Part shown: positions 32,125-39,895 of the stretch, piece by piece
Layout of the letters: every line of letters starts with the position of its first letter
Position numbering within the stretch: the first letter of the stretch is position 1
NCBI RefSeq assembly: GCF_012328925.1
Contig: NZ_JAAXLS010000003.1
Location: 300,871 to 364,870, forward strand
Origin: Amycolatopsis acididurans
GTDB taxonomy: Bacteria; Actinomycetota; Actinomycetes; Mycobacteriales; Pseudonocardiaceae
Direction: 5' to 3'
DNA: 64,000 nt
Notes under the pieces: generated by a model
Databases searched by the model: none
Told to the model about the DNA's origin: nothing
What the model saw: only the letters and a program-made list of their open reading frames with translations
Made by a program: the position numbers and the translations under genes

Positions 32125-33279
32125 TCACCGTAGCGGTCGGTACGACTCCCGGCCGGTGGCCCACGCGTGACTGGTGGCGACGATCGCCGAGACGACGTCG
32201 AGTTCGGCTTCGTCGCGGGGGCCGTACACCAGCACCATGCCCGGCGTGAGCCGGATTCCGGCGAGCGGATGTGCCACGGCCCAGCCTTGCCGGATCGCGT
32301 CCGCGGCCAGCGGCACGGGCAGCGCGACGTGCAGCGAACCGTCGGCGGACGGGTGCAGATGAGCGAATTCCCCTGCCTGCGGGACCAGGAACGCCTCCGC
32401 GGGACCGGCGTGGGCACCGGCCAGCATGAATCCTCGTGCGCCGGGCACCGAAATCGCCGATTGCGTGCTGTACACATCGGACAATCCGGCGAGCCGGGCG
32501 AACAGCTTTTCCTGCAGTTCGGCCGGAGCGTTGCCGGTGAGCTGCTGCTGCGGAATGGTCGTGCTGACCTCCGGCCGCGACCCGGCTCGCTCCGGAAGAC
32601 CGTCCGGAAGATCCCGCCAGGCCGACGGCGCCGGCACGGATTCTCGTTGCCTCGCCAGGAAACCCGCACGCTCGGCGAGCCAGCCCGCCAGGGTTCCCAG
32701 TGCCTCGTGGGCGATGCCGTGACCGACGGGATCCCGCCGGGCGAAGGCCGGCGCGCCCGATTCGGTGGTCAGGTACCGCCACGTCCGGTCCAGCAGTTCA
32801 CGCGGGATGACCTGGTCGTACTCGCCCTGCGCGACGAACACCGGGACACCGGCCAGCCGGGCCTGTTCGACCGGAACACCCGCGTCGAACGGAAGCGTGC
32901 CGTAGAGGATCGCGGCGCCCGCGAACCGGCCGGGGTCGTCCAGCAGGAGCCCGCCGGCGAACGCCGCTCCCCCGCTGAACCCGGCCAGCAGCACCGGACG
33001 CCCCGGCGGCGCGATCTCGTCGAGCCACGCGCGGAACCAGTCCATGGTGGCCCGCAGGGATTCCGCGACCGGGCGGCCGATCCCGCGGTTGGCGAACCAG
33101 GCGAACCCGCCGTGCTCGGCGATCGGCGCGCGCACCGCCGCGTAGGCGAGTCCGGCGGGCAGTGTGTCGGCCAGCCCGATGATCTCGGTCTCGCGGGAGC
33201 CGCGGCCGTGCAGCAACACGACCAGCGGCCCGTCCGCGTCGCCCCGCGTGATCACCACCGGAGCTCCGAACCCGCCCAT
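32125..33279 (-). CDS. alpha/beta hydrolase fused to a DUF5519 (luciferase-like) domain
   Basis: A 384-residue two-domain protein. Residues 1-205 are a carboxylesterase/phospholipase-type hydrolase: VVLLHGRGSRETE near the start, nucleophile elbow GFSGGAAF, acid in EYDQVIP and histidine in VGHGIAHE. Residues ~225-384 match DUF5519: STTIPQQQLTGNAPAELQEK, VSVPGARGF-like block, EFAHLHPSADGSLHVALP and LVYGPRDEAELDVV. The two domains are usually separate proteins; the role of DUF5519 is unknown. ATG 33279 overlaps the stop of the oxidoreductase gene. The region is probably under the divergent MarR regulator. Confidence 0.82.
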   Translation of the reverse strand: MGGFGAPVVITRGDADGPLVVLLHGRGSRETEIIGLADTLPAGLAYAAVRAPIAEHGGFAWFANRGIGRPVAESLRATMDWFRAWLDEIAPPGRPVLLAGFSGGAAFAGGLLLDDPGRFAGAAILYGTLPFDAGVPVEQARLAGVPVFVAQGEYDQVIPRELLDRTWRYLTTESGAPAFARRDPVGHGIAHEALGTLAGWLAERAGFLARQRESVPAPSAWRDLPDGLPERAGSRPEVSTTIPQQQLTGNAPAELQEKLFARLAGLSDVYSTQSAISVPGARGFMLAGAHAGPAEAFLVPQAGEFAHLHPSADGSLHVALPVPLAADAIRQGWAVAHPLAGIRLTPGMVLVYGPRDEAELDVVSAIVATSHAWATGRESYRPLR

Positions 33280-33908
33280 CACGCGGCCGGCCCGAGCAGC
33301 GCCCAGCCGGACTGCCACGGCCACTCGTTGGCCGCGTTGAGGGAGATGTTGAGAAACGCCATCTCCTCCAGTGCCCGCGCCATGCGCAGGCCACCCGCGT
33401 CGATCGGCCGGAAACCCAGCGAGGCCAGCAGATCCGCGACGACCTTCTTGGCGTCGGCGTCGTCCCCGGCGTAGAAGCCGTCCAGCCGGGCGCCGTCCTC
33501 CTGGGGCGAGCCGAGCCGCCCGGCGAAGACCGTGTTGAACGCCTTCACCACCGCGCTGTCCGGCAGGAGCCGCCGCAGGGTCTGCACGGCGGCCGTCTCC
33601 TCGATGTCCAGGTCGGTGAACGACGCGTTCAGCGGGTTGGTGGCGTCGACGACGACCTTGCCCCGCACCGCCGGGGCCAGCTCCTTGGCGACCGCGGCGA
33701 CCACGTCGCCGGGTACGGCCAGCACCACGACGTCGGCGCCCGTAACGGCGTCGACGTTGTTCTCGGCGGCCCGCGCCCCGGTCTCGGCGGCCACGTCGGC
33801 GGCCTTCGCCTGGCTGGTCGCCGCCACGGTCACGGTGTGCCCGGCGCCGGTCGCGGCCCTGCTCAAGGCCGAACCGACGTTGCCGGCGCCGCTGATCGCG
33901 ATCCTCAT
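33279..33908 (-). CDS. NADP oxidoreductase, F420-dependent type
   Basis: A 209-residue Rossmann protein. The dinucleotide motif ISGAGNVGSALSRAATGAGH is at the N-terminus and VVVDATNPLNASFTD lies about residue 85, typical of the NADPH-dependent F420 reductase/NAD-binding family 2. KAFNTVFAGRL and the C-terminal EEMAFLNISLN also fit. It may reduce F420, flavin or a quinone. It is divergent from a MarR gene with two matching palindromes between them, so it is likely part of a stress or drug-induced response, together with the downstream hydrolase. Confidence 0.85.
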   Translation of the reverse strand: MRIAISGAGNVGSALSRAATGAGHTVTVAATSQAKAADVAAETGARAAENNVDAVTGADVVVLAVPGDVVAAVAKELAPAVRGKVVVDATNPLNASFTDLDIEETAAVQTLRRLLPDSAVVKAFNTVFAGRLGSPQEDGARLDGFYAGDDADAKKVVADLLASLGFRPIDAGGLRMARALEEMAFLNISLNAANEWPWQSGWALLGPAA

Positions 33909-33927
33909 GATTTCTGCCTCCTCAATA

Positions 33928-33941
33928 TCTGACTACTCAGA
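33928..33941. promoter_or_regulatory. MarR operator candidate, copy 1
   Basis: TCTGACTACTCAGA has arms TCTGA/TCAGA and is 20 bases upstream of the oxidoreductase start (minus strand). It shares the sequence ATCTGACTA-TCAG with a second copy at 33982, differing at one central base. Confidence 0.55.
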
Positions 33942-33981
33942 CACTGACACGGTAACCGGCAACTCTCTGCCAATGCAACAT

Positions 33982-33993
33982 CTGACTAGTCAG
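33982..33993. promoter_or_regulatory. MarR operator candidate, copy 2
   Basis: CTGACTAGTCAG is a perfect 12-base palindrome, 22 bases upstream of the MarR start. With copy 1 (54 bases away) it brackets the divergent promoters of MarR and the oxidoreductase, the usual arrangement for autoregulated MarR repressors. Confidence 0.6.
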
Positions 33994-34015
33994 CTATTGC
34001 GGTAGGATGTGGAGC

Positions 34016-34462
34016 ATGGCGTTCCCGATCGACGACCCGCTGATCACGACGTTCGGCAGGCTGGTGGAGGCGTACAGCAGGCTGGAGCGGCGGCTCGGGC
34101 CGGCCATCCAGGAGGAAACCGGGCTCTCGCACGTCTGGTTCGAGGTGCTGATCCGGCTCGCCCGTTCCGAGGGCGGCCAGCTGACGATGAGCGCGCTCGC
34201 CGACGAGGTGGCACTGACCACCGGAGGCGTCACGCGCCTGGTCGACCGGATGCAGGAGGCGGGCTACGTGGAGCGACGCCCGTGCCCCACCGACCGCCGC
34301 GTCCTGTTCCCCACGATCACCGACGCGGGCCGCGAGGTGCTGGATCGTGCCGCGAAGGTGCACGCCCGCAATCTGCGCGAGGTGTTCGGGCCGTTCTCCA
34401 AAACGGAACTCTCCACATTGGACGGCCTGCTGGACCGCCTCCGGGAGGCCGCCACCCCTTGA
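34016..34462 (+). CDS. MarR family transcriptional regulator
   Basis: A 148-residue winged-helix repressor: HVWFEVLIRLARSEGGQLTM, ALADEVALTTGGVTRLVDRM (recognition helix) and the wing YVERRPCPTDRRVLF. ATG 34016 is favoured, with AGGA eight bases upstream; an ATG at 34007 is the alternative. It is divergent from the oxidoreductase-hydrolase pair and is flanked by its probable operators. No cysteine-based sensor is evident except one Cys in the wing (RRPCPTD), so ligand binding or that Cys could be the trigger. Confidence 0.9.
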   Translation: MAFPIDDPLITTFGRLVEAYSRLERRLGPAIQEETGLSHVWFEVLIRLARSEGGQLTMSALADEVALTTGGVTRLVDRMQEAGYVERRPCPTDRRVLFPTITDAGREVLDRAAKVHARNLREVFGPFSKTELSTLDGLLDRLREAATP

Positions 34463-34526
34463 CGCCCGGGCTTCCGCGTCGCGCAGGCTCTTCGGTCACC
34501 CCAGCCGGTTTACCGCTGCGGGCCGC

Positions 34527-35180
34527 TCAGCCGTGCGCGCCGGGCAGGGTGCCGGTGGCCGCGTAGTCCAGGCGCCGGGCGACCGAGACGGCCTGATCGG
34601 CGAAGCGTTCGTAGAAGCGGGCCAGCAGCGCGACGTCGATGCCGGCCCGGACCCCGTGCTGCCAGTCCTGCCTGCTCAGGGAGGCGAGCAGGTTCTGCTC
34701 GAGGGCGTCGATGAGGTCGTCGGCCTCGTTCAGCTCGGCGTAGCCGGTCCGGCCGGGTGTCGCGATCAGCTGCTGAACCTGCCGGGCGGCCACGACCGCC
34801 AGCCGGCCCATCTCGGCGAAGCGGTCCCGTGTCTGCGCGGGGATCGCCGGCTCGGGGTAACGCCGGCGCGCCTGTTCGGCGACGTGACGGGCCAGATCAC
34901 CCATCCGTTCCACCTTCTCGCTGACGTGGATGTGCGTCACGATCGACCGCAGATCACCGGCGACCGGCGCCTGCAGTGCCAGCAGCGCGTAGGCCGCCTC
35001 CTCGCTGTGCAGCCGCAGCGCGTCGATCTCGGTGTCGGCCTTGATGACCTCTTCCGCCAACCCCAGATCGGCCTCGAGAAGGGCACGGGTGGCCTTCTCC
35101 ATCGCCACCGCGACCATCCCGCACATCGCCGCGAGCTGGCAGGTCAGCTTGTCGAGCCGGTCGTGAAACGCCGTACGCAT
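34527..35180 (-). CDS. phoU: PhoU phosphate signalling protein
   Basis: A 217-residue protein with two repeated three-helix bundles. It begins MRTAFHDRLDKLTCQLAAMC and shows the metal-binding motifs of both halves: EKVERMGDLARHVAEQA near residue 90 and ERFADQAVSVARRL near residue 195. PhoU links the Pst phosphate transporter to PhoR signalling and to persistence-like states. No pst or phoR gene lies nearby. ATG 35180 follows GGAGAG. Confidence 0.92.
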   Translation of the reverse strand: MRTAFHDRLDKLTCQLAAMCGMVAVAMEKATRALLEADLGLAEEVIKADTEIDALRLHSEEAAYALLALQAPVAGDLRSIVTHIHVSEKVERMGDLARHVAEQARRRYPEPAIPAQTRDRFAEMGRLAVVAARQVQQLIATPGRTGYAELNEADDLIDALEQNLLASLSRQDWQHGVRAGIDVALLARFYERFADQAVSVARRLDYAATGTLPGAHG

Positions 35181-35303
35181 CTCTCCACCGTAAACAGCCG
35201 CCCGTCCGGGCGCGAACGCAGGCGGGGAGGCGATTTACGCCGCCGCGCCTGTAGCGTGGACCGCTCCGGAGCCGGTGACCCTTTCGACGGGAGGCAGAGT
35301 GCG

Positions 35304-36341
35304 ATGAGGCTGGCCGTACGGTCTCGCTGGCTGCTGGTGGCGGCCGGGGCCGTGGTCGTCGCGCTGGTCGCCGTGCTCGTGGTGGTGCTGCGCGGCGGCG
35401 GGCAGCCCTCGTCGGCGCCGCTACCGCTGCGGAGCGCCGGCGAGCTGCCGCTGCCGGGCGATTCCTCGCGGTTCGACTACGCCGGCCTGGACGCCAGCCG
35501 CGGCCTGCTGTTCGTGGCGCATCTGGGCGCGGGCGAGGTCATCGAGGCCGACGTGCGCACCCACCGCGTGCTGCGCACGATCCCCGGCCTGCCGCAGGTC
35601 CACGGGGTGCTCGTGGTGCCCGCGCTGCACCGGGTCTTCGCGACCGCGACCGGCGAGAACCGGATGGTCGCGCTCGACGAGGACACCGGCGCGGTCGTCG
35701 CGCAGGCGCCGACCGGCGACTATCCCGACGGACTGGCCTACGACCCGCGGCGCAACGCGATCTGGACGACCAACGAAACCGGCGGCTCGGAGACCGTCAT
35801 CGACGCCGCCACGGCCGCCGTGCGCGGCACCGTGCCGCTGGGCGGCGAGGCCGGCAACGTCGCCTACGACCCCGTCGGCGACCGGATGCTGGTCGCCGTG
35901 CAAGGACGCGGCGACCTCGCCGTCATCGACCCGGACAGCCTGGCCGTGCAGCGGCGGATCGCCGTGCCCGGCTGCGATCACGACCACGGCCTGGCGCTGG
36001 ACGACGGCGACCGGCTGGCGTTCGTGGCCTGCGACGGCAACGCGACCCTGCACACCGTCGACCTGACCACCTGGCAGGTCCCCGGCACCGACCCGGTCGG
36101 CGACGAGCCCGACGTGCTGGCCTACGACCAGAACGCGCACCGGCTCTACGTGGCCGCCGAAAGCGGCACCGTCACCGTGCTCGACCTCCGCGACCGCCGG
36201 CTGACCGTGACCGGCTCCGGTCACCTGGCCGGCGGGGCGCACGTCGTCGCGGTCGACCCGGCCACCCACCACAGCTTCTACCCCGTGCCCGCGGGCGCGA
36301 ACGGCCATCCCGCGCTCCTGGAACAACAACCGCTTCCCTGA
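35304..36341 (+). CDS. membrane-anchored YncE-like beta-propeller protein
   Basis: A 345-residue protein with an uncleaved-looking N-terminal membrane helix (WLLVAAGAVVVALVAVLVVV) and an external seven-bladed-type propeller. Blade motifs recur: SRGLLFVAHLGAGEVIEADV, GAVVAQAPTGDYPDGLAYDP, YDPVGDRMLVAVQGRGDLAV and NAHRLYVAAESGTVTVLDL. YncE-like proteins may bind DNA, metals or cell-wall components; the actual ligand is unknown. ATG 35304 follows GGGAGG. A TGTAGCGTGG -10-like element lies about 50 bases upstream. The gene is divergent from phoU. Confidence 0.8.
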   Translation: MRLAVRSRWLLVAAGAVVVALVAVLVVVLRGGGQPSSAPLPLRSAGELPLPGDSSRFDYAGLDASRGLLFVAHLGAGEVIEADVRTHRVLRTIPGLPQVHGVLVVPALHRVFATATGENRMVALDEDTGAVVAQAPTGDYPDGLAYDPRRNAIWTTNETGGSETVIDAATAAVRGTVPLGGEAGNVAYDPVGDRMLVAVQGRGDLAVIDPDSLAVQRRIAVPGCDHDHGLALDDGDRLAFVACDGNATLHTVDLTTWQVPGTDPVGDEPDVLAYDQNAHRLYVAAESGTVTVLDLRDRRLTVTGSGHLAGGAHVVAVDPATHHSFYPVPAGANGHPALLEQQPLP

Positions 36342-36379
36342 CCGGCCGACCGTCCACTGTGGTCGTCACGACGAGGTCG

Positions 36380-37363
36380 TCAGGCCGCGGCCGCGCCCAG
36401 CCCGAGTGTCCGCAGCCGGGCTTCGAAGAACTCCGCCGCGGTGATCGACCGGTACTTCCGTTCATTGGCCCGCCAGCGCTCGTCCGGCCGCAGATCCACC
36501 TCGGCCCGGGGATAGATGAACAGCGGGCTGGAATAGCGGCTGCGCCCCGTCGGGCCGCCGGGCGCGTCGATGCGGTGGACGGCCGAGCGCAGGTGGCCGC
36601 CGGTCAGGTACTGCAGCATGTCGCCGACCTGCACGATCGTATGTCCCTCCGGCGCGGTGCCGTCGATCCAGCCGCCGCCCCGGAGCTTGACGTGGAGCCC
36701 CTTGCCCGTGGACGGCGGCAGGACCGACACGAGGTTGCCGTCGGTGTGCCGGCAGCCCCACACGACCCGGCCGATCTGTTCGGCGGTGACCGGCGGGTAG
36801 CACAGCGGCCGCAGTGCGGTACTGGCATCGCGGGTGAGGTCGTCGAAGAAGCCGTCGGCATACCCGAGTTCCGGTTCCAGCGCGCGCAAAACCGCGAGTC
36901 CGACAGCGTTGAGGGCGTCGAACAAGGCGACCGCGCCCGCCTGGAAATCCGGTGCCCGCTCCGGCCACACATTGTCGGCGTAGAAGGCGGGAAAGCGCTT
37001 TCTGAGCGTCGTGTCGGTGATCGATTCGGGGCCGATGAGCCAGCACGAGCGCTGATCGGGCTGCGGCTCGCCGTCCGCCCCGGAACGGCGGCACGCCGCG
37101 GCCGTTTCCACGCCCAGCGGTGTGTAGCCGCGCATGTGGTGGATTTCGGGCCGCCGGTACTGTTCGAGCTCCTCCGCCGGGCGGGCGAACACCTCGGCGT
37201 AGGCCGCGTACGCGGCGGGCAGCATCCGCGCGAGGCCCGGCGTCCGTACGAACACGAAACCGATCTCGCGCAGGCCCCGCTCGACGGTCTCGCTGAACTC
37301 GCGCCGCCGGGCCGCCGGCGCCATCGCGTCCGCGAGATCGACGCGCGGTATTTCCCTTATCAT
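36380..37363 (-). CDS. isopenicillin N synthase-like 2-oxoglutarate/Fe(II) dioxygenase
   Basis: A 327-residue non-haem iron oxygenase. The iron triad is visible in CRHTDGNLVSVL (His-x-Asp) and SAVHRID (second His), and the 2-oxoglutarate-binding Arg in GRSRYSSPLF. The N-terminal REIPRVDLADA and GFVFVRTPG also match the DIOX_N domain. It could act in secondary metabolism or in amino-acid hydroxylation; no biosynthetic cluster surrounds it. ATG 37363 is chosen on homology; a start at 37384 is possible and neither has a strong ribosome site. A MerR-type gene lies directly upstream on the same strand. Confidence 0.87.
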   Translation of the reverse strand: MIREIPRVDLADAMAPAARRREFSETVERGLREIGFVFVRTPGLARMLPAAYAAYAEVFARPAEELEQYRRPEIHHMRGYTPLGVETAAACRRSGADGEPQPDQRSCWLIGPESITDTTLRKRFPAFYADNVWPERAPDFQAGAVALFDALNAVGLAVLRALEPELGYADGFFDDLTRDASTALRPLCYPPVTAEQIGRVVWGCRHTDGNLVSVLPPSTGKGLHVKLRGGGWIDGTAPEGHTIVQVGDMLQYLTGGHLRSAVHRIDAPGGPTGRSRYSSPLFIYPRAEVDLRPDERWRANERKYRSITAAEFFEARLRTLGLGAAAA

Positions 37364-37413
37364 GCAGGGAAGGTAAGCGCACATCCCGGCGCGGGCAATG
37401 GTCCGTCCGGTGG

Positions 37414-37773
37414 TTACGTGGCCGCGTCGTCGCGGTCGCGGCGGCCGAGTTCGGTTCGCAGGTCGGCGATCTGGGTTTCCGCCGCGGCCAACCGGTCTTC
37501 GGCGGCGGCGAGCTGGTCCTCCAGCCCGATGATGCGGCCGGCGGCGGCGAGGGTGTGGCCGTCGTCGAGTTGTTCCCGCAGCCGCACCACGAGCGTCAGC
37601 TGGCGGCGCGAGTAGCGGCGGTGCCCGCCTTCGGAGCGCTCCGGGCGCACGAGGCCGGCGTTGTCGAGACTGCGCAAGAACGCTTCCTGCACCCCGAGCA
37701 TCTTCGCGGCCTGCCCCGTGGTGAACGCCGGATAGTCCTGATCGTCGAGGCGGTCCAGATCAGCCACATCCAC
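37414..37773 (-). CDS. MerR family regulator with coiled-coil tail
   Basis: A 119-residue regulator. The HTH reads YPAFTTGQAAKMLGVQEAFL, the wing RPERSEGGHRRYSRRQLTLV, close to HspR/MerR-type proteins, and the last 45 residues are a coiled coil (EDQLAAAEDRLAAAETQIAD) for dimerisation. HspR members regulate hsp genes; an Hsp20 gene lies divergently 460 bases away. Metal-binding cysteines of classical MerR are absent. It precedes the dioxygenase on the same strand and may regulate it, the Hsp20 gene or both. Confidence 0.85.
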   Translation of the reverse strand: MDVADLDRLDDQDYPAFTTGQAAKMLGVQEAFLRSLDNAGLVRPERSEGGHRRYSRRQLTLVVRLREQLDDGHTLAAAGRIIGLEDQLAAAEDRLAAAETQIADLRTELGRRDRDDAAT

Positions 37774-38232
37774 CTCCCCTCGCCGTCACGCGGACATCTC
37801 GATTACCCGCTCCAGGTTACCTACGCTTCCTACTTGACACAATCTACAGTGCGCGCTATAGAAATAGGTGAAGCGGTACAGGACCTGGTGTCGACAGAGA
37901 TGACGTTGCCGGGAAGTGGTCGAGGATGCCGGACGCTCTCCGCGAAGAGGCGGTGACCAGCGGATTCGCTGGGCTGGTGCATGCCGATCGCACCGTCGGC
38001 AGCGCTCACCTCCGACGCCCGTGTGCCGGACCGTAGCGCGAATCCAGCGGAAGGCAGGTGATGCCCGTGCGCCGGCGCCCCGGACGTGCCGGTGGCCCGG
38101 CGTGGATCGTGGCCAACGACTCACACCTCGCGCATGTTGGTGATTTCCCTTTCTGCAACGGGTCCGGCCTCGCCGCCGGCCATGGCGGGGCCGGACCGTC
38201 CACAACAGACTTTTCGATCAAGGAAGGAGTGC
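37774..38232. other. 459-base intergenic region upstream of hsp20
   Basis: It holds a near-consensus sigma-70 promoter (37834-37862), CGCTTC/GAAGCG arms (37824-37829 and 37870-37875) around that promoter, and fragments of reading frames after it: 22 codons from GTG 37888 and 36 codons from ATG 37926 (MPDALREEAVTSGFAGLVHA). A GGAAGGAG ribosome site lies before hsp20. No complete gene is evident, so this may be a regulated leader or the remains of a degraded gene. Confidence 0.5.
37834..37862 (+). promoter_or_regulatory. near-consensus promoter upstream of hsp20
   Basis: TTGACA (37834-37839) and TATAGA (37857-37862) are separated by exactly 17 bases, a strong housekeeping-type promoter for a GC-rich genome. 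Inverted arms CGCTTC (37824-37829) and GAAGCG (37870-37875) flank it and may bind a repressor such as the divergent MerR/HspR-like protein. The transcript would have a leader of about 360 bases before hsp20. Confidence 0.55.
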
Positions 38233-38670
38233 ATGGCCATGTTGATGCGGACCGACCCGTTCCGGGATCTGGACCGGCTGGCTCAGCAGTTCTTCGGCGC
38301 CAGCGGCACCGTGACCCGGCCCGCGGTGATGCCGATGGACGCCTACCGCTCGGGCGACGACTACGTGGTCGAGTTCGACCTGCCCGGTGTCGCCGCCGAC
38401 TCGATCGAGCTCGACGTGGAGCGCAATGTGCTCACCGTCAAGGCCGAACGCCACCCCAGCTACGACGACGACGCCGAAGTCCAGGTGTCCGAACGGCCAC
38501 GCGGGATGTTCTCCCGGCAGTTGTTCCTCGGCGAAACCCTCGACACCGAACACATCGAAGCCCACTATGACGCGGGCGTGCTGAGCCTGCGCATTCCGAT
38601 CGCCGAACAGGCCAAACCCCGCAAGATCGCCATCACCGGCGGCAGCGAGGCCAAGCAGATCAACGCCTGA
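38233..38670 (+). CDS. Hsp20/alpha-crystallin small heat-shock protein
   Basis: A 145-residue ATP-independent holdase. Alpha-crystallin domain: [20 protein letters not shown], then [12 protein letters not shown] and the C-terminal [20 protein letters not shown], which includes the conserved GVL strand and the I-x-I-like tail. The N-terminus [20 protein letters not shown] is typical of the actinobacterial Hsp20/HspX group. ATG 38233 follows GGAAGGAG. A hairpin follows the gene. Small heat-shock proteins of this class are commonly under HspR or DevR control; both kinds of regulator are encoded in this window, but no clear DevR-like site was seen just upstream. Confidence 0.93.
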   Translation: MAMLMRTDPFRDLDRLAQQFFGASGTVTRPAVMPMDAYRSGDDYVVEFDLPGVAADSIELDVERNVLTVKAERHPSYDDDAEVQVSERPRGMFSRQLFLGETLDTEHIEAHYDAGVLSLRIPIAEQAKPRKIAITGGSEAKQINA

Positions 38671-38696
38671 CACCGCGGCCCGGCCGCGCGGGCTCC

Positions 38697-38717
38697 GGCC
38701 CCGTCTCCGGCGGGGCC
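38697..38717 (+). terminator. hairpin after hsp20
   Basis: GGCCCCG (38697-38703) pairs with CGGGGCC (38711-38717) around TCTCCGG. It sits 27 bases after the hsp20 stop and before the next ribosome site, so it probably ends the hsp20 transcript. Confidence 0.5.
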
Positions 38718-38751
38718 GAGAGCGAACCTGCCCTCGTTTTCGGAGGGACCT

Positions 38752-38835
38752 ATGCGCAGCATTCGATGCCACGACGCCACGGCCCGTGAGATCCGCGCCG
38801 GCGCCGCGCCCCGCGAGAGTCGGCGGCCGCGATGA
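38752..38835 (+). CDS. 27-residue leader ORF coupled to the J-domain gene
   Basis: A short frame with its own ribosome site (GGAGGG four bases before the ATG at 38752) reads MRSIRCHDATAREIRAGAAP and stops on the ATG of the next gene (ATGA at 38832). It is basic and rich in arginine. It may be a real micro-protein or a leader that couples translation of the J-domain protein; it resembles nothing known. Confidence 0.45.
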   Translation: MRSIRCHDATAREIRAGAAPRESRRPR

Positions 38836-39155
38836 ACTCCGCCTGGCCCGATCCCTTCGCCGTGCTCGGTCTGGACGCCGACGCCGGCCCCGCCGAGATC
38901 ACCGCCGCGTACCGGCGTGCCGTGCGCGACTGCCACCCCGACACCGCCCATCCCGACCGGGACCGGCTCGCCGCCGTCATCGCCGCCTATCGCCGGCTTC
39001 GCGGCCGCGCCTCGCGACGGAAGAGCGGGCCCGAGCCGCGCACATGCTCCGGCGAGCCCGTCCCCGTGCGCGTCCGCCGCGCCGAGTCACCGCCGCCGCC
39101 CGGGCTACGGGCCGGCCCCGTCCGCCGGCACTTCGGCCACGGTGAGCGCACCTGA
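38832..39155 (+). CDS. short J-domain (DnaJ-like) protein
   Basis: A 107-residue protein. Residues 1-60 are a J-domain: DPFAVLGLDADAGPAEITAA, then YRRAVRDCHPDTAHPDRDRL with the HPD tripeptide needed to stimulate DnaK. The remaining 45 residues are basic and Pro-rich without zinc-finger or client-binding domains. It would act as a dedicated DnaK co-chaperone. Start ATG 38832 overlaps the stop of the leader ORF. It lies in the hsp20 neighbourhood, consistent with a stress function. Confidence 0.8.
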   Translation: MNSAWPDPFAVLGLDADAGPAEITAAYRRAVRDCHPDTAHPDRDRLAAVIAAYRRLRGRASRRKSGPEPRTCSGEPVPVRVRRAESPPPPGLRAGPVRRHFGHGERT

Positions 39156-39183
39156 GATCGCAGGCGCTGCCCCCGGCTCGCGT

Positions 39184-39837
39184 TCAGCCGGCGACCGGCA
39201 GGTCGGCCAGGCGCCATTCGAGCATCCCGTCGGCCAGCCGCCGAGCCGGGCGTCCGTGGGCGGTGAGCAGGCGAACCGCGTCGTGGGCGAGCACGCAGTA
39301 CGCGCCGCGGCAGTAGGCGACGACCTCCTGGTCGAGCGGAAGCTCGGCCAGCCGGTCCGCGAGTTCCTCGACCGGGATCGACAGCGCGCCGGGAATGTGC
39401 CCGGCGTCGTACTCCTCCTTCGGCCGCACGTCGATCACGGTGGCCTGCCCGCAGCCCACCCGTTCCAGCAGCTCCTCCCGGGTGACCTGGTCGGTGTCCG
39501 GGCCGAGATAGGCGGCGCGGGCGTCCCGCACTTGCGCGAGGTGCGCACCGGCGACGGTGCGCATCGCCGCGTACAGGGCGGCGACGTCGTCACCGGCGAG
39601 CCGGTAGTAGATCTTGGTGCCCTCGCGCCGGGTGGCCACGAGATGGGCCCGCTTGAGGGTCTGCAGATGCGCCGACGCGGTGGTCACCCCGAGGTCGGCG
39701 GCCCGGGCCAGCCCGTCGACCGTGCGTTCCCCCTGGGCCAGCAGGTCGAGCAGCTCCAGGCGCTTTCCGCTGCCCATCGCCTTGCCGACCTGAGCGAACA
39801 GGTCGAACAACACATTTTTCGCGTCCCGGTCACCCAT
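39184..39837 (-). CDS. ArsR-family regulator fused to a rhodanese domain
   Basis: A 217-residue fusion. Residues ~10-95 are an ArsR winged HTH (RLELLDLLAQGERTVDGLAR, GVTTASAHLQTLKRAHLV). Residues ~120-215 are a rhodanese with active loop CRGAYC after VIDVRPKEEYDAGHIPGALS. The ArsR part has no cysteine, so unlike BigR/SqrR it lacks the sensing dithiol; the only reactive thiols are in the rhodanese. A sulfane-sulfur sensor that reads persulfidation through its rhodanese is an inference. It is divergent from the MBL-rhodanese gene (58 bases between), which it probably controls. Confidence 0.9.
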   Translation of the reverse strand: MGDRDAKNVLFDLFAQVGKAMGSGKRLELLDLLAQGERTVDGLARAADLGVTTASAHLQTLKRAHLVATRREGTKIYYRLAGDDVAALYAAMRTVAGAHLAQVRDARAAYLGPDTDQVTREELLERVGCGQATVIDVRPKEEYDAGHIPGALSIPVEELADRLAELPLDQEVVAYCRGAYCVLAHDAVRLLTAHGRPARRLADGMLEWRLADLPVAG

Positions 39838-39849
39838 GCTTCTCCAATC

Positions 39850-39869
39850 TTCTGTGGAATACTGTAGAA
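39850..39869. promoter_or_regulatory. candidate ArsR operator
   Basis: TTCTGTGGAATACTGTAGAA in the 58-base gap between the divergent ArsR-rhodanese and MBL-rhodanese genes has outer arms TTCT/AGAA. It is a modest inverted repeat in the only place such an operator could sit. Confidence 0.35.
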
Positions 39870-39895
39870 CAAACGAGAGTCAAGGAGGTGGCGGG

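Noticed and set aside
37888..38040. Short frames after the hsp20-upstream promoter
   Set aside because: Frames of 22 and 36 codons in different phases with no clear homology; recorded only as possible remnants.
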